Shown: one piece after another, positions 21,150 through 33,667 of the stretch
Position numbering within the stretch: the stretch's first letter is position 1
How the letters are laid out: each line of letters begins with the position of its first letter
From: Nitzschia sp. pyKryTriq1
Taxonomy: Eukaryota > Bacillariophyta > Bacillariophyceae > Bacillariales > Bacillariaceae
NCBI GenBank assembly: GCA_956465555.1
Contig: OY101131.1
Location: forward strand, 819,469-883,468
Direction of reading: 5' to 3'
DNA: 64,000 bases
Program-made: the position numbers and the translations under genes
Notes under the pieces: generated by a model
Seen by the model: the letters and a program-made list of their open reading frames with translations, nothing else
Told to the model about the DNA's origin: nothing
The model's database searches: none

Positions 21150-22637
21150 ATGAGTACTCGTAATCGTAATCGTAATCGTACAGGTACTCGATCTGCTGGA
21201 GATAAAATCGCAGAGTTGCTAGATCGGCAGCATCAACAACAAGAACCCAAAGATCCGTCGTGGTGGAATGCAGAAATCATCGGTGCTGATTTAGGCTTGT
21301 CGATACCGGTGCCAGAAGGTGCAGCTGTGCAAAAGGAACCAAGCGCCACCGACGACACCTCCGTGACTTCCAATATGAGAAGACAAGATCTGGCAACCAA
21401 AGGTTTTACTTTAGTCGATCATGACACTCCGCCAAGAGAATTGATATCCAAGCTCCGATCCGGCATCCTCCGACTGGAAGAGCAAGAACTTCCCGCCACA
21501 TTCATCTTTCTTTTCGACGAAGCCTGGCACCTGGCATCTTACTCTAGGAATATCATGCGACAGGCTTGCCACCCCCACAACAAATTTAACTTTGATGTCT
21601 TGGCCTGGTATATCCCACCAGGCCAAGCAGGGTTTTCTCCCCATAGAGATCGACAACCGGATGATGCGCCCTCAACCTTTCACAACGACGAAATCAAGGA
21701 AGAACACGGTGGGTTCAAGAATGAACCCAAGTTTGTCACCCACTGGATATCCCTATCGGATGCCACTCCACAAAATTCTTGCCTTTACGTAATTCCTGCT
21801 ACCGACGACCCGGGCTATCTCAAGGGCGACGACGAGGACCAGGATCCACTGCGGGTGGCTTTGCCCGACAAAAATTCCTTTCAGCGAGTAAGGGCTCTTC
21901 CCCGCCAGTCAGGACAATCGCTATTATTCTCTCATCGTCTCATTCACTGGGGCTCGAGGAGTGAAGATGATCACAGTGACCCTCGAATCGCAATTTCATT
22001 CGTCTGCAGCGACCCAGACTTTGAACCTGCCTTTGTGGATTACGATTTTTCGGCCGACTCTTCCTCACTCCCCGCATTTCATTTACGACTCCTCTTGGTT
22101 TGTGCTCAACTGATTTGCTACCACCAACGATTCAATCCCAGTAAAGCTACCATCAAGTCCTGCTACGACTACTGCAAAGAGTTCGAGCACCATTTAGGAC
22201 AAGAGTTCCGACACAAAGTATTTTTGGAATTTGTCAAGGCCATGGAAGAGAAAAAGGAAAAGACTTCCTCTCCAATCCCAACAAAGACGATCCAACAACA
22301 AGGTACTACTAAGGTGGGGTTGGGGACCAATCTACACCATGACGAGGATGACGACGATGACGATGACGACGACGACGATGACGATGACGAGGATGCCATG
22401 ATGGAGGAAATGCTGAATGCTGAAAAAGAAGGGTATGGCGAGTTCGAGGACGATTTTGATGCCATGGGGGATACTAAAGACGAGGAGGGCGAAGATTTGG
22501 AATCATCTGCCAATGATGATGATGACGACGATTCGGAGGAAGATGTTGAAATTTTTGGAAAACGAGCATTGGAAGTCAAAGACTCTGATTTATCTAAAAA
22601 GATCAAGAGAGCAATGGAAGGCAACGACCATAAATGA
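21150..22637 (+). CDS. PhyH-like Fe(II)/2-oxoglutarate dioxygenase with acidic tail
   Basis: Single exon, 495 residues. The central part resembles the phytanoyl-CoA dioxygenase superfamily. Iron ligands appear as the H-x-D pair in S-P-H-R-D-R-Q and a distal His in L-I-H-W-G-S-R-S; the following D-P-R-I-A-I-S-F supplies the 2-oxoglutarate-binding Arg. The substrate cannot be read from sequence. The N-terminus is Arg/Asn-rich because of repeated CGTAAT codons and has no targeting signal. The last 110 residues are extremely acidic, including about 15 consecutive Asp, and end in a short basic segment (S-K-K-I-K-R) that could act in the nucleus. The acidic tail suggests a histone, nucleic-acid or protein partner, but this is inference. 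Confidence 0.8.
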   Translation: MSTRNRNRNRTGTRSAGDKIAELLDRQHQQQEPKDPSWWNAEIIGADLGLSIPVPEGAAVQKEPSATDDTSVTSNMRRQDLATKGFTLVDHDTPPRELISKLRSGILRLEEQELPATFIFLFDEAWHLASYSRNIMRQACHPHNKFNFDVLAWYIPPGQAGFSPHRDRQPDDAPSTFHNDEIKEEHGGFKNEPKFVTHWISLSDATPQNSCLYVIPATDDPGYLKGDDEDQDPLRVALPDKNSFQRVRALPRQSGQSLLFSHRLIHWGSRSEDDHSDPRIAISFVCSDPDFEPAFVDYDFSADSSSLPAFHLRLLLVCAQLICYHQRFNPSKATIKSCYDYCKEFEHHLGQEFRHKVFLEFVKAMEEKKEKTSSPIPTKTIQQQGTTKVGLGTNLHHDEDDDDDDDDDDDDDDEDAMMEEMLNAEKEGYGEFEDDFDAMGDTKDEEGEDLESSANDDDDDDSEEDVEIFGKRALEVKDSDLSKKIKRAMEGNDHK

Positions 22638-22712
22638 TAAATGAATGGGAGTACTCGTGATGCTGTTTGGTAAGAATAAAATTGCGATTACAGTAGCGCT
22701 ACGATACTTCAT

Positions 22713-23495
22713 CTATCGATAGACTCGCATCCATTCCTTTTGCCCAACTCCAGGTCGGAATTCATCTCGTAGATCATGCCAAGTGATCGAGTCTACCAGC
22801 CACGGCCCGTCTTCCCGTCGTTTCAAACTCCAGCCAGTGACGACGAGCAACTCGTTCGTTCGCTTGTCTCTCATCTGGCACTCGAGCCAGGCAGTGCCGT
22901 CCTCGTAGTCTAGAGGTTCAAAAGGAAAGTCTAACAAGTATGGCATTTCCTCTTCGTCGTCCTCATCGCCAGCCACCAAGAGCCCGAACTGGTTTCGGGG
23001 TCTGGCAATCGCGGCACCCAGGGCCGAGGAAACACGCTGCCAGTCGACCTCGCCGGCCGTCGGCGCGCCAATCGACTTCAAGATTTGCTTTCTCCACTGC
23101 TTGGTCGCCGTTCTGAGCAACAGCAGGTATCCAGAGTCCGGTAGCGGATCGTCGGAGGACCACAGAGCTGTCAATATTTCTGTGACGAGTTCCTCGGGGG
23201 AGCAGTCGGCGTTGGGAGGCCGTCGCCACTCCTCTTCGAGGACTTCGCGCTGCACGCCTCGAATGCGGTGCGCGAGTTCCTTTTGGGCGCTGCGATCGAA
23301 GACGTCCTGGCCGCCGCCTTGCGAGTCGGAACCGTACGAACTGGAATACCCCAACCTGCCACAAGTTCTGGTACTGGTACTTGGCATCGTTCGATCGGGG
23401 GTGTGGACGGTGTGGAGGGACAGAAAGCCCTCGCCGATCTTCCATGTCAGTGCCGACAGAACGAAAGCACGGCGTGTTTGCGAACGGACTCTCAT
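22713..23495 (-). CDS. Organelle-targeted small protein, unknown function
   Basis: Single exon, 260 residues, start ATG 23495. The N-terminus (M-R-V-R-S-Q-T-R-R-A-F-V-L-S-A-L) is basic then hydrophobic, with G-E-G-F-L-S-L following, so it may be a signal plus transit peptide for the plastid. This is weaker than the ptLPD or uS15 signals. The middle is helical and rich in Arg/Glu. The C-terminal 90 residues read F-P-F-E-P-L-D-Y-E-D-G-T-A-W-L-E-C and later G-W-S-L-K-R-R-E-D-G-P-W-L-V-D, alternating in a beta-strand pattern that could suit an NTF2/SnoaL-like fold. I do not recognise the family. The gene ends 75 bp from the stop of the dioxygenase, tail to tail. Confidence 0.7.
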   Translation of the reverse strand: MRVRSQTRRAFVLSALTWKIGEGFLSLHTVHTPDRTMPSTSTRTCGRLGYSSSYGSDSQGGGQDVFDRSAQKELAHRIRGVQREVLEEEWRRPPNADCSPEELVTEILTALWSSDDPLPDSGYLLLLRTATKQWRKQILKSIGAPTAGEVDWQRVSSALGAAIARPRNQFGLLVAGDEDDEEEMPYLLDFPFEPLDYEDGTAWLECQMRDKRTNELLVVTGWSLKRREDGPWLVDSITWHDLRDEFRPGVGQKEWMRVYR

Positions 23496-24078
23496 GTTGT
23501 TGTCTTTTTTCTTTCGCCTTTCTCCTGCTGCCTGAACTCAAGTCGTCCTCCGGAAGGCTGCTACTGTTGTTGATGTTGATGTTGATGTTGATGTTGATGT
23601 TGATGTTGATATTGTATTATTGAAAATGATTTTGTGTCGACAAAAAATGATGAAAGGAAAAAGAACTCTTGCTTTTCTTCTTTCTTCGCATCGCGATCCC
23701 ATCAGTTGATGAGAAGGCAAAAAATGCGCTGGTCGGCGCGATGATGCGATGAGAAGCCGCCCAAAATGTCGAAGGAACAGAAGAACAGATGTTCCATTCC
23801 GTCGTGCGTACGGACGGTGAGGACAACCAGGCGTTTTCATTGGTCCATAGAGGCATGACGCGTCATCCGACACATCACATCCGGATTGGGATTGAGATTA
23901 TTTTTTTTGAGATCTGCGGCCGACTCGGGCGACTGCAGGATCGTCATTATTAACGCCATACTCGTACCTGGTACCGTACAGCACCGGTACCTAGTATACT
24001 TTCTCAAACTTGTTTTACCGGTACTGTTGTGCACCACCAAGGGAAAGTTGGAGAAGACAACCATAATCATGATTTGTT
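23496..24078. other. Intergenic region with GTTGAT hexamer array
   Basis: Upstream of the 22713-23495 gene and downstream of the carrier gene. A GTTGAT hexamer repeats about eight times at 23565-23612. GTACCGGTAC-like motifs recur at 23965-24020. No gene is supported. Confidence 0.55.
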
Positions 24079-25602
24079 CTACGAAGATTTTTCTACCGTA
24101 TCATCATGAACGTTGAGAAGAGACCGAAATAGTTCATAAAAGAGAAAGAAGAAAGCATTCGCTGGCACCTTGTGCAACAGTCGCGGAACACTTCCGCGTA
24201 AAAATGCCGACAGACCGCCCTCTTCCCATGTCAGCGTGGCGCATCGGACAATGGAACCTCCATAAAAAGAAATACCACCGGAACCACCGGAACCATCGGT
24301 TTGAAGTCGTGTCTTGATCACGTCCATTGGGTTGGTCAAGTAGCTTCCAATTCCACCAGCTAGGCCTCCCACCAACAGATCCCAGGACCGCTTTGGTACC
24401 GTTGGATATAGCTCCTCTGCTTTTGGTTTCCACACCTGCTTGAGATGCTCGTACGTCAATAAAGTCACTACTGCATAAGGAATATCACGTAGCATTTGTG
24501 AAGCGATGCCTCCTACGGGGAAAAGCGCCCTCATCGACATGTCTCTGGAAGACGTGGAAATAGATCAATGACTGACAAGATGAGATGACACTTGTTATTG
24601 TGGCTGGAAGAACATAGAGGGTGAGCTCCTGTCTTTAACTCACCTTAACGCTTCTCCAACCGACTCATACACTTTGGTTTGAAGTTTTTGTTTCTGTAAG
24701 CCGCATGCGAGTAAAATGGTGTGGCGAAGAGACGAGATTAGCAAGTGTACAGCACTCGTAGGCGACAGTGGCGTGCTGCTGCCTGACCGATATTCGTCGA
24801 CTCACCATGACTTCGTATGGAACTCGTGATGCAGAGGCAATGGCGTTCCCAATAGCCGCTGACAACGCAATGTATATAGTTTGTCGTCGACTATTCGCAT
24901 ATGGATCCCATTCGTAAAAGGTCTTCTTGCAAAAGGAGTAGATTCCAAAATAGAGACCGACCGATGGCATTGCTCCAAACATGGCCACCCCAATTCCAGC
25001 CTTTGATAATAAACAAAACGAAGATGGGGAGACAATGTGATGAGCTTAAAATCCTACAAGTCATCGCCGCTCCAGTTATAGAGTACTTCGTACAATACTG
25101 CAGTTCTTACATAAAGTTCAAGAAAACCTTTGGGGCGTTCTAGGATGATCCTGGCAGCCTGTCCCAACGTGAGTGCAGCTTGACCCGTGGCCCTCTGGCT
25201 CTGCTGAAGTGTCTTGATGGTGTCAAGGGGAGCAAGGAGCAGCTTGCTGGACGCTGCCGCGAGAGCGCTAGCCATTGAATTCTTGATTCCACTCTGCCAC
25301 GCCGCTTCCCCCCCTCGTACCTTCCTTGCTACAATGATGGTTTCCGTGCCATTCTCGTTCTTGGTTCCCGTTTGCCACACCGCTTCACCACCACGTATCT
25401 TCCTCGCAGCAATGCTGGTTTCTGTGTCTGGTCTTCGCAGAGGAGGCAAGAGCTGCGGCGTCGTTGCGGCGCAAGGGCGAATGAAATGAGTTGTCGGCGT
25501 GATATTTTCATTCCATAATGCCAACATGCACGCAACAAGTACTGTCTTGGGCCTCATGGTTTGGAAAGCTTTGAGAGTAGCTCCGTATTGCGGCGCTTTC
25601 AT
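24079..25602 (-). CDS. SLC25 mitochondrial-carrier-family transporter (SAM carrier-like)
   Basis: Four exons (25602-25111, 25000-24806, 24693-24644, 24544-24079) give 400 residues. All three carrier signatures are present: A-P-L-D-T-I-K, V-P-Y-E-V-M-K (split by an intron) and N-P-M-D-V-I-K, each starting one of three two-helix repeats. The second and third repeats (A-S-R-V-P-Y-E-V-M-K-Q-K-L-Q-T; L-R-D-I-P-Y-A-V-V-T) resemble S-adenosylmethionine carriers, so SAM exchange is the best guess, not a proof. Before the carrier lie about 110 extra residues. They contain a hydrophobic stretch after Met16 and a 25-residue tandem duplication (A-R-K-I/V-R-G-G-E-A-x-W-Q). The extension could be a plastid or mitochondrial presequence. 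Introns are GT-AG, 99-112 bp. Confidence 0.87.
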
Positions 25603-26565
25603 TGATGTGCGTGAGATGGAGGCCCGCTAATCATGACACATGACATGTGCCAAATGCTGACAAGATGGTCTCCATCGTTCGTCTCGTCCATCGTCCGATC
25701 ATGCATCGCATGCCATGGTTGCGATCGTTTTTTAATAAAGTGCACCCATGTGACATTACCGGTCATTTGGGGGCGAACCTCTTCTAGAACCCCAAATATT
25801 ATCCAACATCACTTCCCGAACCTTTCCGGACAGTCATGAATCAATCACGAGTAGCGTTCCCGCAACCCGAATCCTGCCGGTACTACATAACTATATCGTC
25901 ACTCTAACACTCGAGAAGGCAACTGAACTAACCAGAGTATCCAGAATACAAACGTCAAGACTATAATCAAGAGATAAATTCCACATCAAATAGATGCTCA
26001 AAAGGAGCTTATAAAGTAGTCTCTAAAAATATTTATCTCCGACTCTCCCGAACTCGTTCGACCAAGGTTCGACCGCGGCTGACCCTTTCTCCGTAAAACC
26101 CGAAACACGTCAGGAAAAGCTCCAATGTCGTCGGTTCTGGGAGAAAGGACACGGTCGGAGGTCGAGCGAGTTCGCCATTATTGGCGAATTCCCGAAGGTC
26201 CCTGGGATGACATGATAAAAGGACGCCGGGCAGACGAATTCAAAGCGAGCGGGGCACGTTTTTTATGCTTATTCATGAATCGATACATATCATTGGCATT
26301 CAACATGGAACATTCATAACAAACGAATCTGATTCGAGCGCCAGCCTGCTTCGCCGAAAAAACAACATTTTTCGTTTCATCGATTGCATGATTGCAGGCC
26401 GACGAGATCTGCACGACAATGGCCTCGACGCTTGAGAACTTGCAACTCGATACTCTTACAGTACCCGCAAGGAAGTACTCACAGGTCTACAGAATAGAAC
26501 ACAGAAGCTTCAGCACGCAGGCTTCGACTCCCCGTACTCGCAGGGTCCCACTTTGAACTTGTACG
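25603..26565. other. Divergent intergenic region
   Basis: Nearly 1 kb between the carrier (minus) and TPR (plus) start codons. Several short frames occur but none resembles a protein. The stretch 25860-26050 is A/T-rich and may contain the core promoters. No repeats stand out. Confidence 0.4.
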
Positions 26566-28653
26566 ATGCCAATGGAACCCCGACAACCGTCCCCCTCGGC
26601 GGGCGACATGCGAAACATTGCACACCACATTCCGTCCGAGTCGGAGCTGGTTCTGCTGAGCTTGGACTACCTGCGTGATCTCCGACGAGCTTACGCCAAC
26701 AAGGAAGATTTGCTTCGTGGCGAGGGTCTCGATGCGGACTGGCTGACACTTGCCATTTTCGCCCTGAACCGGTCGTTCTCTAGAACCAAGAGCGATGCCA
26801 TGTCTTCGTCGCTGTACCTGGACAACGACGCCTGGAGGAACGACTCGCACCCCGTCGATTGCTCTCTCGATCGCCTGCCTTCGCTACAGCAGATGACCGA
26901 CGAAGTGGTGTATGGGGGCAATCCGAGTGGCCACGGGAACGCCGACGCCTCCCTTTCCGGCGTCCACCCAAACCCCACCATGACCATGAACGAGCCCCAG
27001 GACGACGACCTCGATGCCTTCGCCTGGTACGAGTACGATGACGCTCACCCAAGCAACCAGCAGCGATACTTCCTACTCAACGGCATGGGTGGTGGCGTCA
27101 GGGGGCCCTTGATGTTGGGCGAGATCGCCGCGGCGGGTCTGCACCAGCTGCAAGCCAGAACTCGACACGACGCTGAGAAAGAAATCATTGAGTCTCCGCT
27201 CTTTGAGCAATTTCTGCAGGCCGTAAAAAGCAAGGGATTCTTCGACGACACTGAAAACGAGACACCCCTTGCAGATCCCATCCAAGATCAGCAGCGTCTT
27301 TTGCGAAAGGAAGCGTACTATCAGTCTCGATTCGAAAAAGTTGTTTCCAAGTTTAGAACCAAGCTGGCCTTCAAAGCCGATCCCTCGGGCGAAAGCGACA
27401 CGGCCAATCTGTCTGATGCTCAATATTCTCGCAGGCTGAGAAATTGCATGGCCGTCCGAAAGAACCGACACGATGAGGCCATCGGGCAGAACTTCAGCAC
27501 TGCCACGAGACTTCAACCCGGAAGCACCGACCCGCAGGATATTCAAGAAGCGGAACGAATGAAGAACGTAGGAAATGCTCACATGCAGAGGAAGGACTAC
27601 CCCGCCGCAGCTGATGCTTACACGCACGCACTGAGACTCGCTCCAGCAGGACCCAACTCTCATGTTTACTTCTCTAACCGTGCGGCAGCCCTATTGAGCA
27701 TGAAGCGATTCACCGATGCCATTTCCGACAGCGAGCGCTCGTTGGCACTCAAACCAGACTATGGTAAGGCGCATGCACGTCTGGGATTGGCTCACTTCTT
27801 GCTGGGAGATTACAGACCAGCCATGGAAGCGTACGCACTTGCCTTAAACTATGAACCGGATAACAAGTCGTCAAGAAGCTACTTGGAAAAGGCACAAAAG
27901 AGACTGGCGAAACAAGAGGATCAAACCACCATTGGAGCCAGCTTTAGCGTCGTCAGTGAATGGGATAGATCGCATCCACTCAGCACAGTCGATTCAAAGC
28001 TCAACGCAGCCCTTCCCACTCCCACTTCGGCAGATACGGAACATCGTGCAGCAGAAAAGGCTAAAATTCTGGGAAATCAACTCATGGCACAACGTCAATA
28101 CCAACAGGCTGTCGCCGCATATTCAAGGGCACTTCAATATTCGCCAGACGGTGCCCAATCTCATGTCTATTACAGCAATCGAGCCGCAGCACTTTGCTAT
28201 CTAGAGCGATACGAAGAGGCTGCACAAGATTCTCAAACAAGTCTACAACTTAAACCGGACTATGGAAAGGCTCATGCTCGATTAGGACTTTCAAGATTTT
28301 TCATGGAAGACTATCCAGGGGCAATCCAAGCTTACACTGCTGCTTTAAAATATGACCCCAACAATGCGGCCAGCAAGTCCTACCTTGCAAAAGCAAAACT
28401 TAAGTGGGATCAGCAGGACAATCATGTCGCCAGCCCCGTAAATAATGAACGGCCACTGTCATTGTCGTTGGACACTGATGCGAGAAGACTTTTGAACGAC
28501 CCTGATATGCAAACAATGGCAAAAAAAGCCATGGCCACAACCCCAACCAGTGGGTCGCAACTCCTTGAAGATCCCGAAATGATACGGATCGCCCGAAAGG
28601 CAGTGAACGATCCCACCATGATGGCCGCTGTTAAAGCTGCCGTGAATCATTAG
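26566..28653 (+). CDS. Double-TPR co-chaperone-like protein (SGT/STI1 type)
   Basis: Single exon, 695 residues; an in-frame stop just upstream supports ATG 26566. Two three-unit TPR blocks lie at about residues 325-450 and 495-625. Each opens with a signature such as A-E-R-M-K-N-V-G-N-A-H-M and carries S-N-R-A-A-A-L and K-P-D-Y-G-K-A-H-A-R-L-G-L, the pattern of Hsp70/Hsp90-binding TPR clamps. The C-terminus has DP-type helical segments (L-L-N-D-P-D-M, L-L-E-D-P-E-M-I-R-I-A-R-K-A-V) as in STI1/Hop and Hip. The two TPR blocks are alike and probably arose by internal duplication. The N-terminal 300 residues have no family I recognise. Role as an Hsp-linked adaptor is inference from architecture. 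Confidence 0.82.
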   Translation: MPMEPRQPSPSAGDMRNIAHHIPSESELVLLSLDYLRDLRRAYANKEDLLRGEGLDADWLTLAIFALNRSFSRTKSDAMSSSLYLDNDAWRNDSHPVDCSLDRLPSLQQMTDEVVYGGNPSGHGNADASLSGVHPNPTMTMNEPQDDDLDAFAWYEYDDAHPSNQQRYFLLNGMGGGVRGPLMLGEIAAAGLHQLQARTRHDAEKEIIESPLFEQFLQAVKSKGFFDDTENETPLADPIQDQQRLLRKEAYYQSRFEKVVSKFRTKLAFKADPSGESDTANLSDAQYSRRLRNCMAVRKNRHDEAIGQNFSTATRLQPGSTDPQDIQEAERMKNVGNAHMQRKDYPAAADAYTHALRLAPAGPNSHVYFSNRAAALLSMKRFTDAISDSERSLALKPDYGKAHARLGLAHFLLGDYRPAMEAYALALNYEPDNKSSRSYLEKAQKRLAKQEDQTTIGASFSVVSEWDRSHPLSTVDSKLNAALPTPTSADTEHRAAEKAKILGNQLMAQRQYQQAVAAYSRALQYSPDGAQSHVYYSNRAAALCYLERYEEAAQDSQTSLQLKPDYGKAHARLGLSRFFMEDYPGAIQAYTAALKYDPNNAASKSYLAKAKLKWDQQDNHVASPVNNERPLSLSLDTDARRLLNDPDMQTMAKKAMATTPTSGSQLLEDPEMIRIARKAVNDPTMMAAVKAAVNH

Positions 28654-29480
28654 TACAACCCTTTTTATAGTAAATATTACCGTTTGTCCATTCTCCTCCT
28701 TTGTAATAAAAATAGTAGTACTTTATTGATTACTCTACGTACTTAGAATGGCTCTCTAGAGAGATTTGTTATACACAGCCAAGGCACCTGACCATTATCA
28801 TCTCTCTCCTGCCGTTTTGTGTGGGAAGCCTTAGTCAATTTAGTCGTTGCCCGCTGAACGAGCGATGAGGGGCCGGATGAGGGACCACGACCACGACGAC
28901 GACGACGACTCATCTCAGTCCTCCTCGTAGGTACATACAGTAGACCAGGTACCGGTACTCTCCTCACTCACCCCACCGTACGCACTACAGACGCTCCAAG
29001 ATCGCGCAATGGATGACTGAAATGACCCTCGCGCAGCGGGAGAAATAATTGAGCGAGCGCCCACGGACGGCGGGGAGAGCACGCGCAATAACGCAACGCG
29101 ATGCGATGATCAATGGGCGAGCGACACGGGGAAACGTTGGAGTACGTCATTTGATTTGACCAGTTTACTTGGCGAATTGTGATCCCAAGATTCCGTTCCA
29201 CCAGGCAGACGTTTTTTGCTTACTACAAATCACGTACGATAGACACTTTTGACGGCTATTGATGTAGAAGAAGGGAACTTCGACCGTCCAGAAAGGAATG
29301 GAAGAAGGGCCACTTGCCCACCCATCAAAATTCGATCTTGCTGCCCACACATCACATCGCTGACACACACCCTTTATTTTTGCGGGTGAGCGATAGAGTG
29401 AGAGGAAACAAATACAGGTAGCTCCGTTCTATCAGCCATCACACATCATTCAATTCCAATAAACGGCGCACACTGTAAAC
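28654..29480. other. Intergenic region; a 56-codon frame only
   Basis: About 0.8 kb between the TPR gene and the uS15 gene. A minus-strand frame from ATG 28913 to 28743 would encode 56 residues beginning M-S-R-R-R-R-R-G-R-G. It is low complexity and matches nothing I know, so it is not called as a gene. A motif GGTACCGGTACT is at 28949-28960. Confidence 0.4.
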
Positions 29481-30535
29481 ATGATCTTCTCCAGAAACGC
29501 TTTGCTGTGTGTTTTGTCTCTGTGCTCTCTTGGAGTGAATGGGTTCTCACCCTCTTCCCCATCCTCGGCATCGGTAAGAATCGCGATCGTCCGTTGTGAA
29601 AGTACCGTTGTTTTGATCGTCTAGTGTTCTTTGCTCGCCTTGATCGGTGGGTCATGGCACGTGCCGAGTTGCTGAGAACGGCGCTGGAATGGGGTCCCAT
29701 CGTCTCCTGTCGCCTAGTTTAGTGTTGTTCTCGACTCCACGGGAATCTGCGTTTTCCAGTACCAGGGTACCACAAGCTCACCCGGTGTCTCCAACGAGTT
29801 CTCGACGTGATGGCGGCGGCTCGTGCTCGTTTCTTCACCAAACCGTGCCATCATGAGCTGGATACATTGGATTGTTGTTGTTTCTTCGATTGAAGCATCC
29901 CGGGGATGTTGTTGATATAGCACTCGTTAAATTCCCCTGGCATCTCTCTCATGTACGTTTTTCTCGATATTTTTCTATTCCAGATTGCCCAGATGGTCCA
30001 AGACAGTCAGCGATACCAGCCACGAACATCGCTTTCTGAGCAAATCGGAGAAGAAGACGAGATGCCTGATATTGATTCCCCTCCAGCAGATGATTACATT
30101 GTGAATGTAGGGGATATGGAGGACGAGGAAGACGAAGATGCCGGTATCGAGGATGACGGCGAGCCACCTGCGTGGTATGCTCTAGAGCAGAGCATGGCGG
30201 AGACACAAGCGAAATACAGGATGAACGAGAATGATACTGGAAGTCCTGAATTCCAAGTGGCCGGTATGACGGAGCGAATCACGTACCTGACCAAACACTT
30301 GCAACAGCACCCGAAGGACTTTTCGACTCGTCGAGGTCTAGTAGCTCTTGTAAACAAGCGTCGCCGCCTGTTGAATTACCTATCGCGGGAAGATGAAAAC
30401 CGCTATGTCGAGATTGTGAATGGACTAGGAATCCGCCACAAGGCTCCCGGCCGTGTTGAAACACGCGATGACAAATATTCGCGGTTCCCCAGGCAAAAAG
30501 CGGTCAAAAAACACCTTGCCAAGAAGAAGAACTAA
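29481..30535 (+). CDS. Plastid ribosomal protein uS15, nuclear-encoded
   Basis: Small-subunit ribosomal protein S15, which binds 16S rRNA early in assembly. Exon 1 (29481-29573) encodes almost only the targeting signal (M-I-F-S-R-N-A-L-L-C-V-L-S-L-C-S-L-G-V-N, then G-F-S-P), a diatom plastid-type signal with Phe at the cleavage point. A 410-bp GT-AG intron follows, the longest in the window. Exon 2 (29984-30535) holds an acidic linker and the S15 core: N-D-T-G-S-P-E-F-Q-V, T-E-R-I-T-Y-L-T-K-H-L, K-D-F-S-T-R-R-G-L and R-R-R-L-L-N-Y-L. Total 214 residues against about 89 in bacteria, the excess being presequence, acidic linker and a basic C-terminal tail. Confidence 0.92.
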
Positions 30536-30970
30536 GCAGAATGTCAGTGAAGTATTTTAGAGTAGTCTTACCTGTATTTCTAGCAGTAGAGTCTGAGAAC
30601 TTGAAGTCAAGCAAGCGTAGACCGGGTCCTGCGCTCATGGGGTTGAGGTGCACAACATTACAATTGCACTCATCGCAATACTCTAATCTCTCGAATTTGC
30701 TTTAGGATACGGGCACCATCTCGTCACTACCATTAATGCAGTTAACCAACTGAGCTTACTCCTACAGTACTGCATTATGACGAACATACACTGCTGTGCA
30801 AAGTGAGGCGCATCAACTCTTTATATCTCTTGCTCTTATATAGAGGGTAGTTTACTAGAAGATCTACGAACATGGGTACTCCAAACATGAATAGTGATAG
30901 TGCGACTACCGGTTTACTCATGTATTTCTCCCACCCTCCATGAAAATAAGAAGGAACACCTTTCATACAT
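30536..30970. other. Convergent 3' interval, no gene seen
   Basis: Between the stop codons of uS15 (plus) and proteasome alpha-4 (minus). The frames here are short and unlike known proteins. Nothing repeated stands out. Confidence 0.5.
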
Positions 30971-31867
30971 CTAATCTGAAGACGCCGGTGTTCGCTTTTC
31001 TTCAGATTGCTCCGACTCAATTTCATCGACCACGACCTGCACACTTTCTTCCGTGAGCATTTCCTTGATGCCCCCCTCTCTTACAACGCATATTTCCATG
31101 GTTTTTGCGCCGCTGTCAACGACTTCCAACAAAGCCTGGATCGCCAAACGGACACACTTTTGCTCTGTGAGATCGTCTTCCGTCAAGTCCTGATACTGTT
31201 TCTCTAGGAATTCTCTGAGGCTCTTAGAATTTCGGCCTCCAATGACTTGCGCCTTCCAGCGACTGTGAGTTCCAGCGGGATCCGTTTGGTACAGGTAGGG
31301 CTTCTTTCCCTTATCTTCATCGTTGACGCCCGCAGTCAAAGTGGCAATACCAAAAGGCCTCACACCTCCTTGCTGTGTGTATTTCTGCTGGATCTTGGCG
31401 AGGTATCGCGCCAAGTAGTCCGCAGACGGTGCATCTTCCATTGTGAGTCGGTACGACTGAGCTTCCACTCGAACCTTGTTGATCAAGACGCGGGCATCAG
31501 CAGTCAAGCCGGCAAAGGCCAGGACAGTGCGGTCGTCGATCGAGACAATCTTCCGGATCGTGCGCGAATCTTGCAGCCTGTAGCAATGGAAGAGGGGAGC
31601 AAGCGACAGCATGGGTCAGCAAGAAATGCGTGGACGAGAACGCCACTAGGAGTAGATCCACTCCACTCCCCTTGACGCCACGACCCCAACACCCACTTGA
31701 TCCAGCACTTACTTTGCAATGGCTCGCTTCTCTACCGCCAGGACCACGCAGTTCTTTCCTTGGACGCCCACCACGGTGGAACCTCGTCGCACTGCCTCCA
31801 TGGAGTATTCCACTTGCAGCAAGTGCCCGTCGGGACTGAACACTGTGATGGCACGGTCGTACGACAT
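30971..31867 (-). CDS. PSMA7: 20S proteasome subunit alpha-4 (PSMA7 type)
   Basis: Ring subunit of the 20S proteasome core; it gates substrate entry and is not catalytic. Two exons (31867-31713, 31577-30971) joined by a 135-bp GT-AG intron give 253 residues, the usual size. The start [16 protein letters not shown] matches alpha-4 almost exactly and contains the alpha-subunit signature. Further family blocks are [25 protein letters not shown]-like (V-R-P-F-G-I-A) and Y-Q-T-D-P-A-G-T. The C-terminus is acidic then basic. It shares a 605-bp divergent upstream region with the GGPP synthase gene. Confidence 0.95.
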
Positions 31868-33587
<1,720 letters not shown>

Positions 33588-33667
33588 AGAGTTTGCGAAG
33601 TTACTACCTACAAACCATGATGTGCGGAATTTCCTACTCGTATGTTGTCTGTCATTCAATTAGAAAG

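Noticed and set aside
22169-22624. Ser-rich minus-strand frame
   Set aside because: Antisense shadow of the poly-Asp tail (GAC/GAT read as GTC/ATC and TCG/TCA).
28743-28913. 56-codon Arg-rich frame
   Set aside because: Low complexity from a CGACGACGA run; no family, no context.
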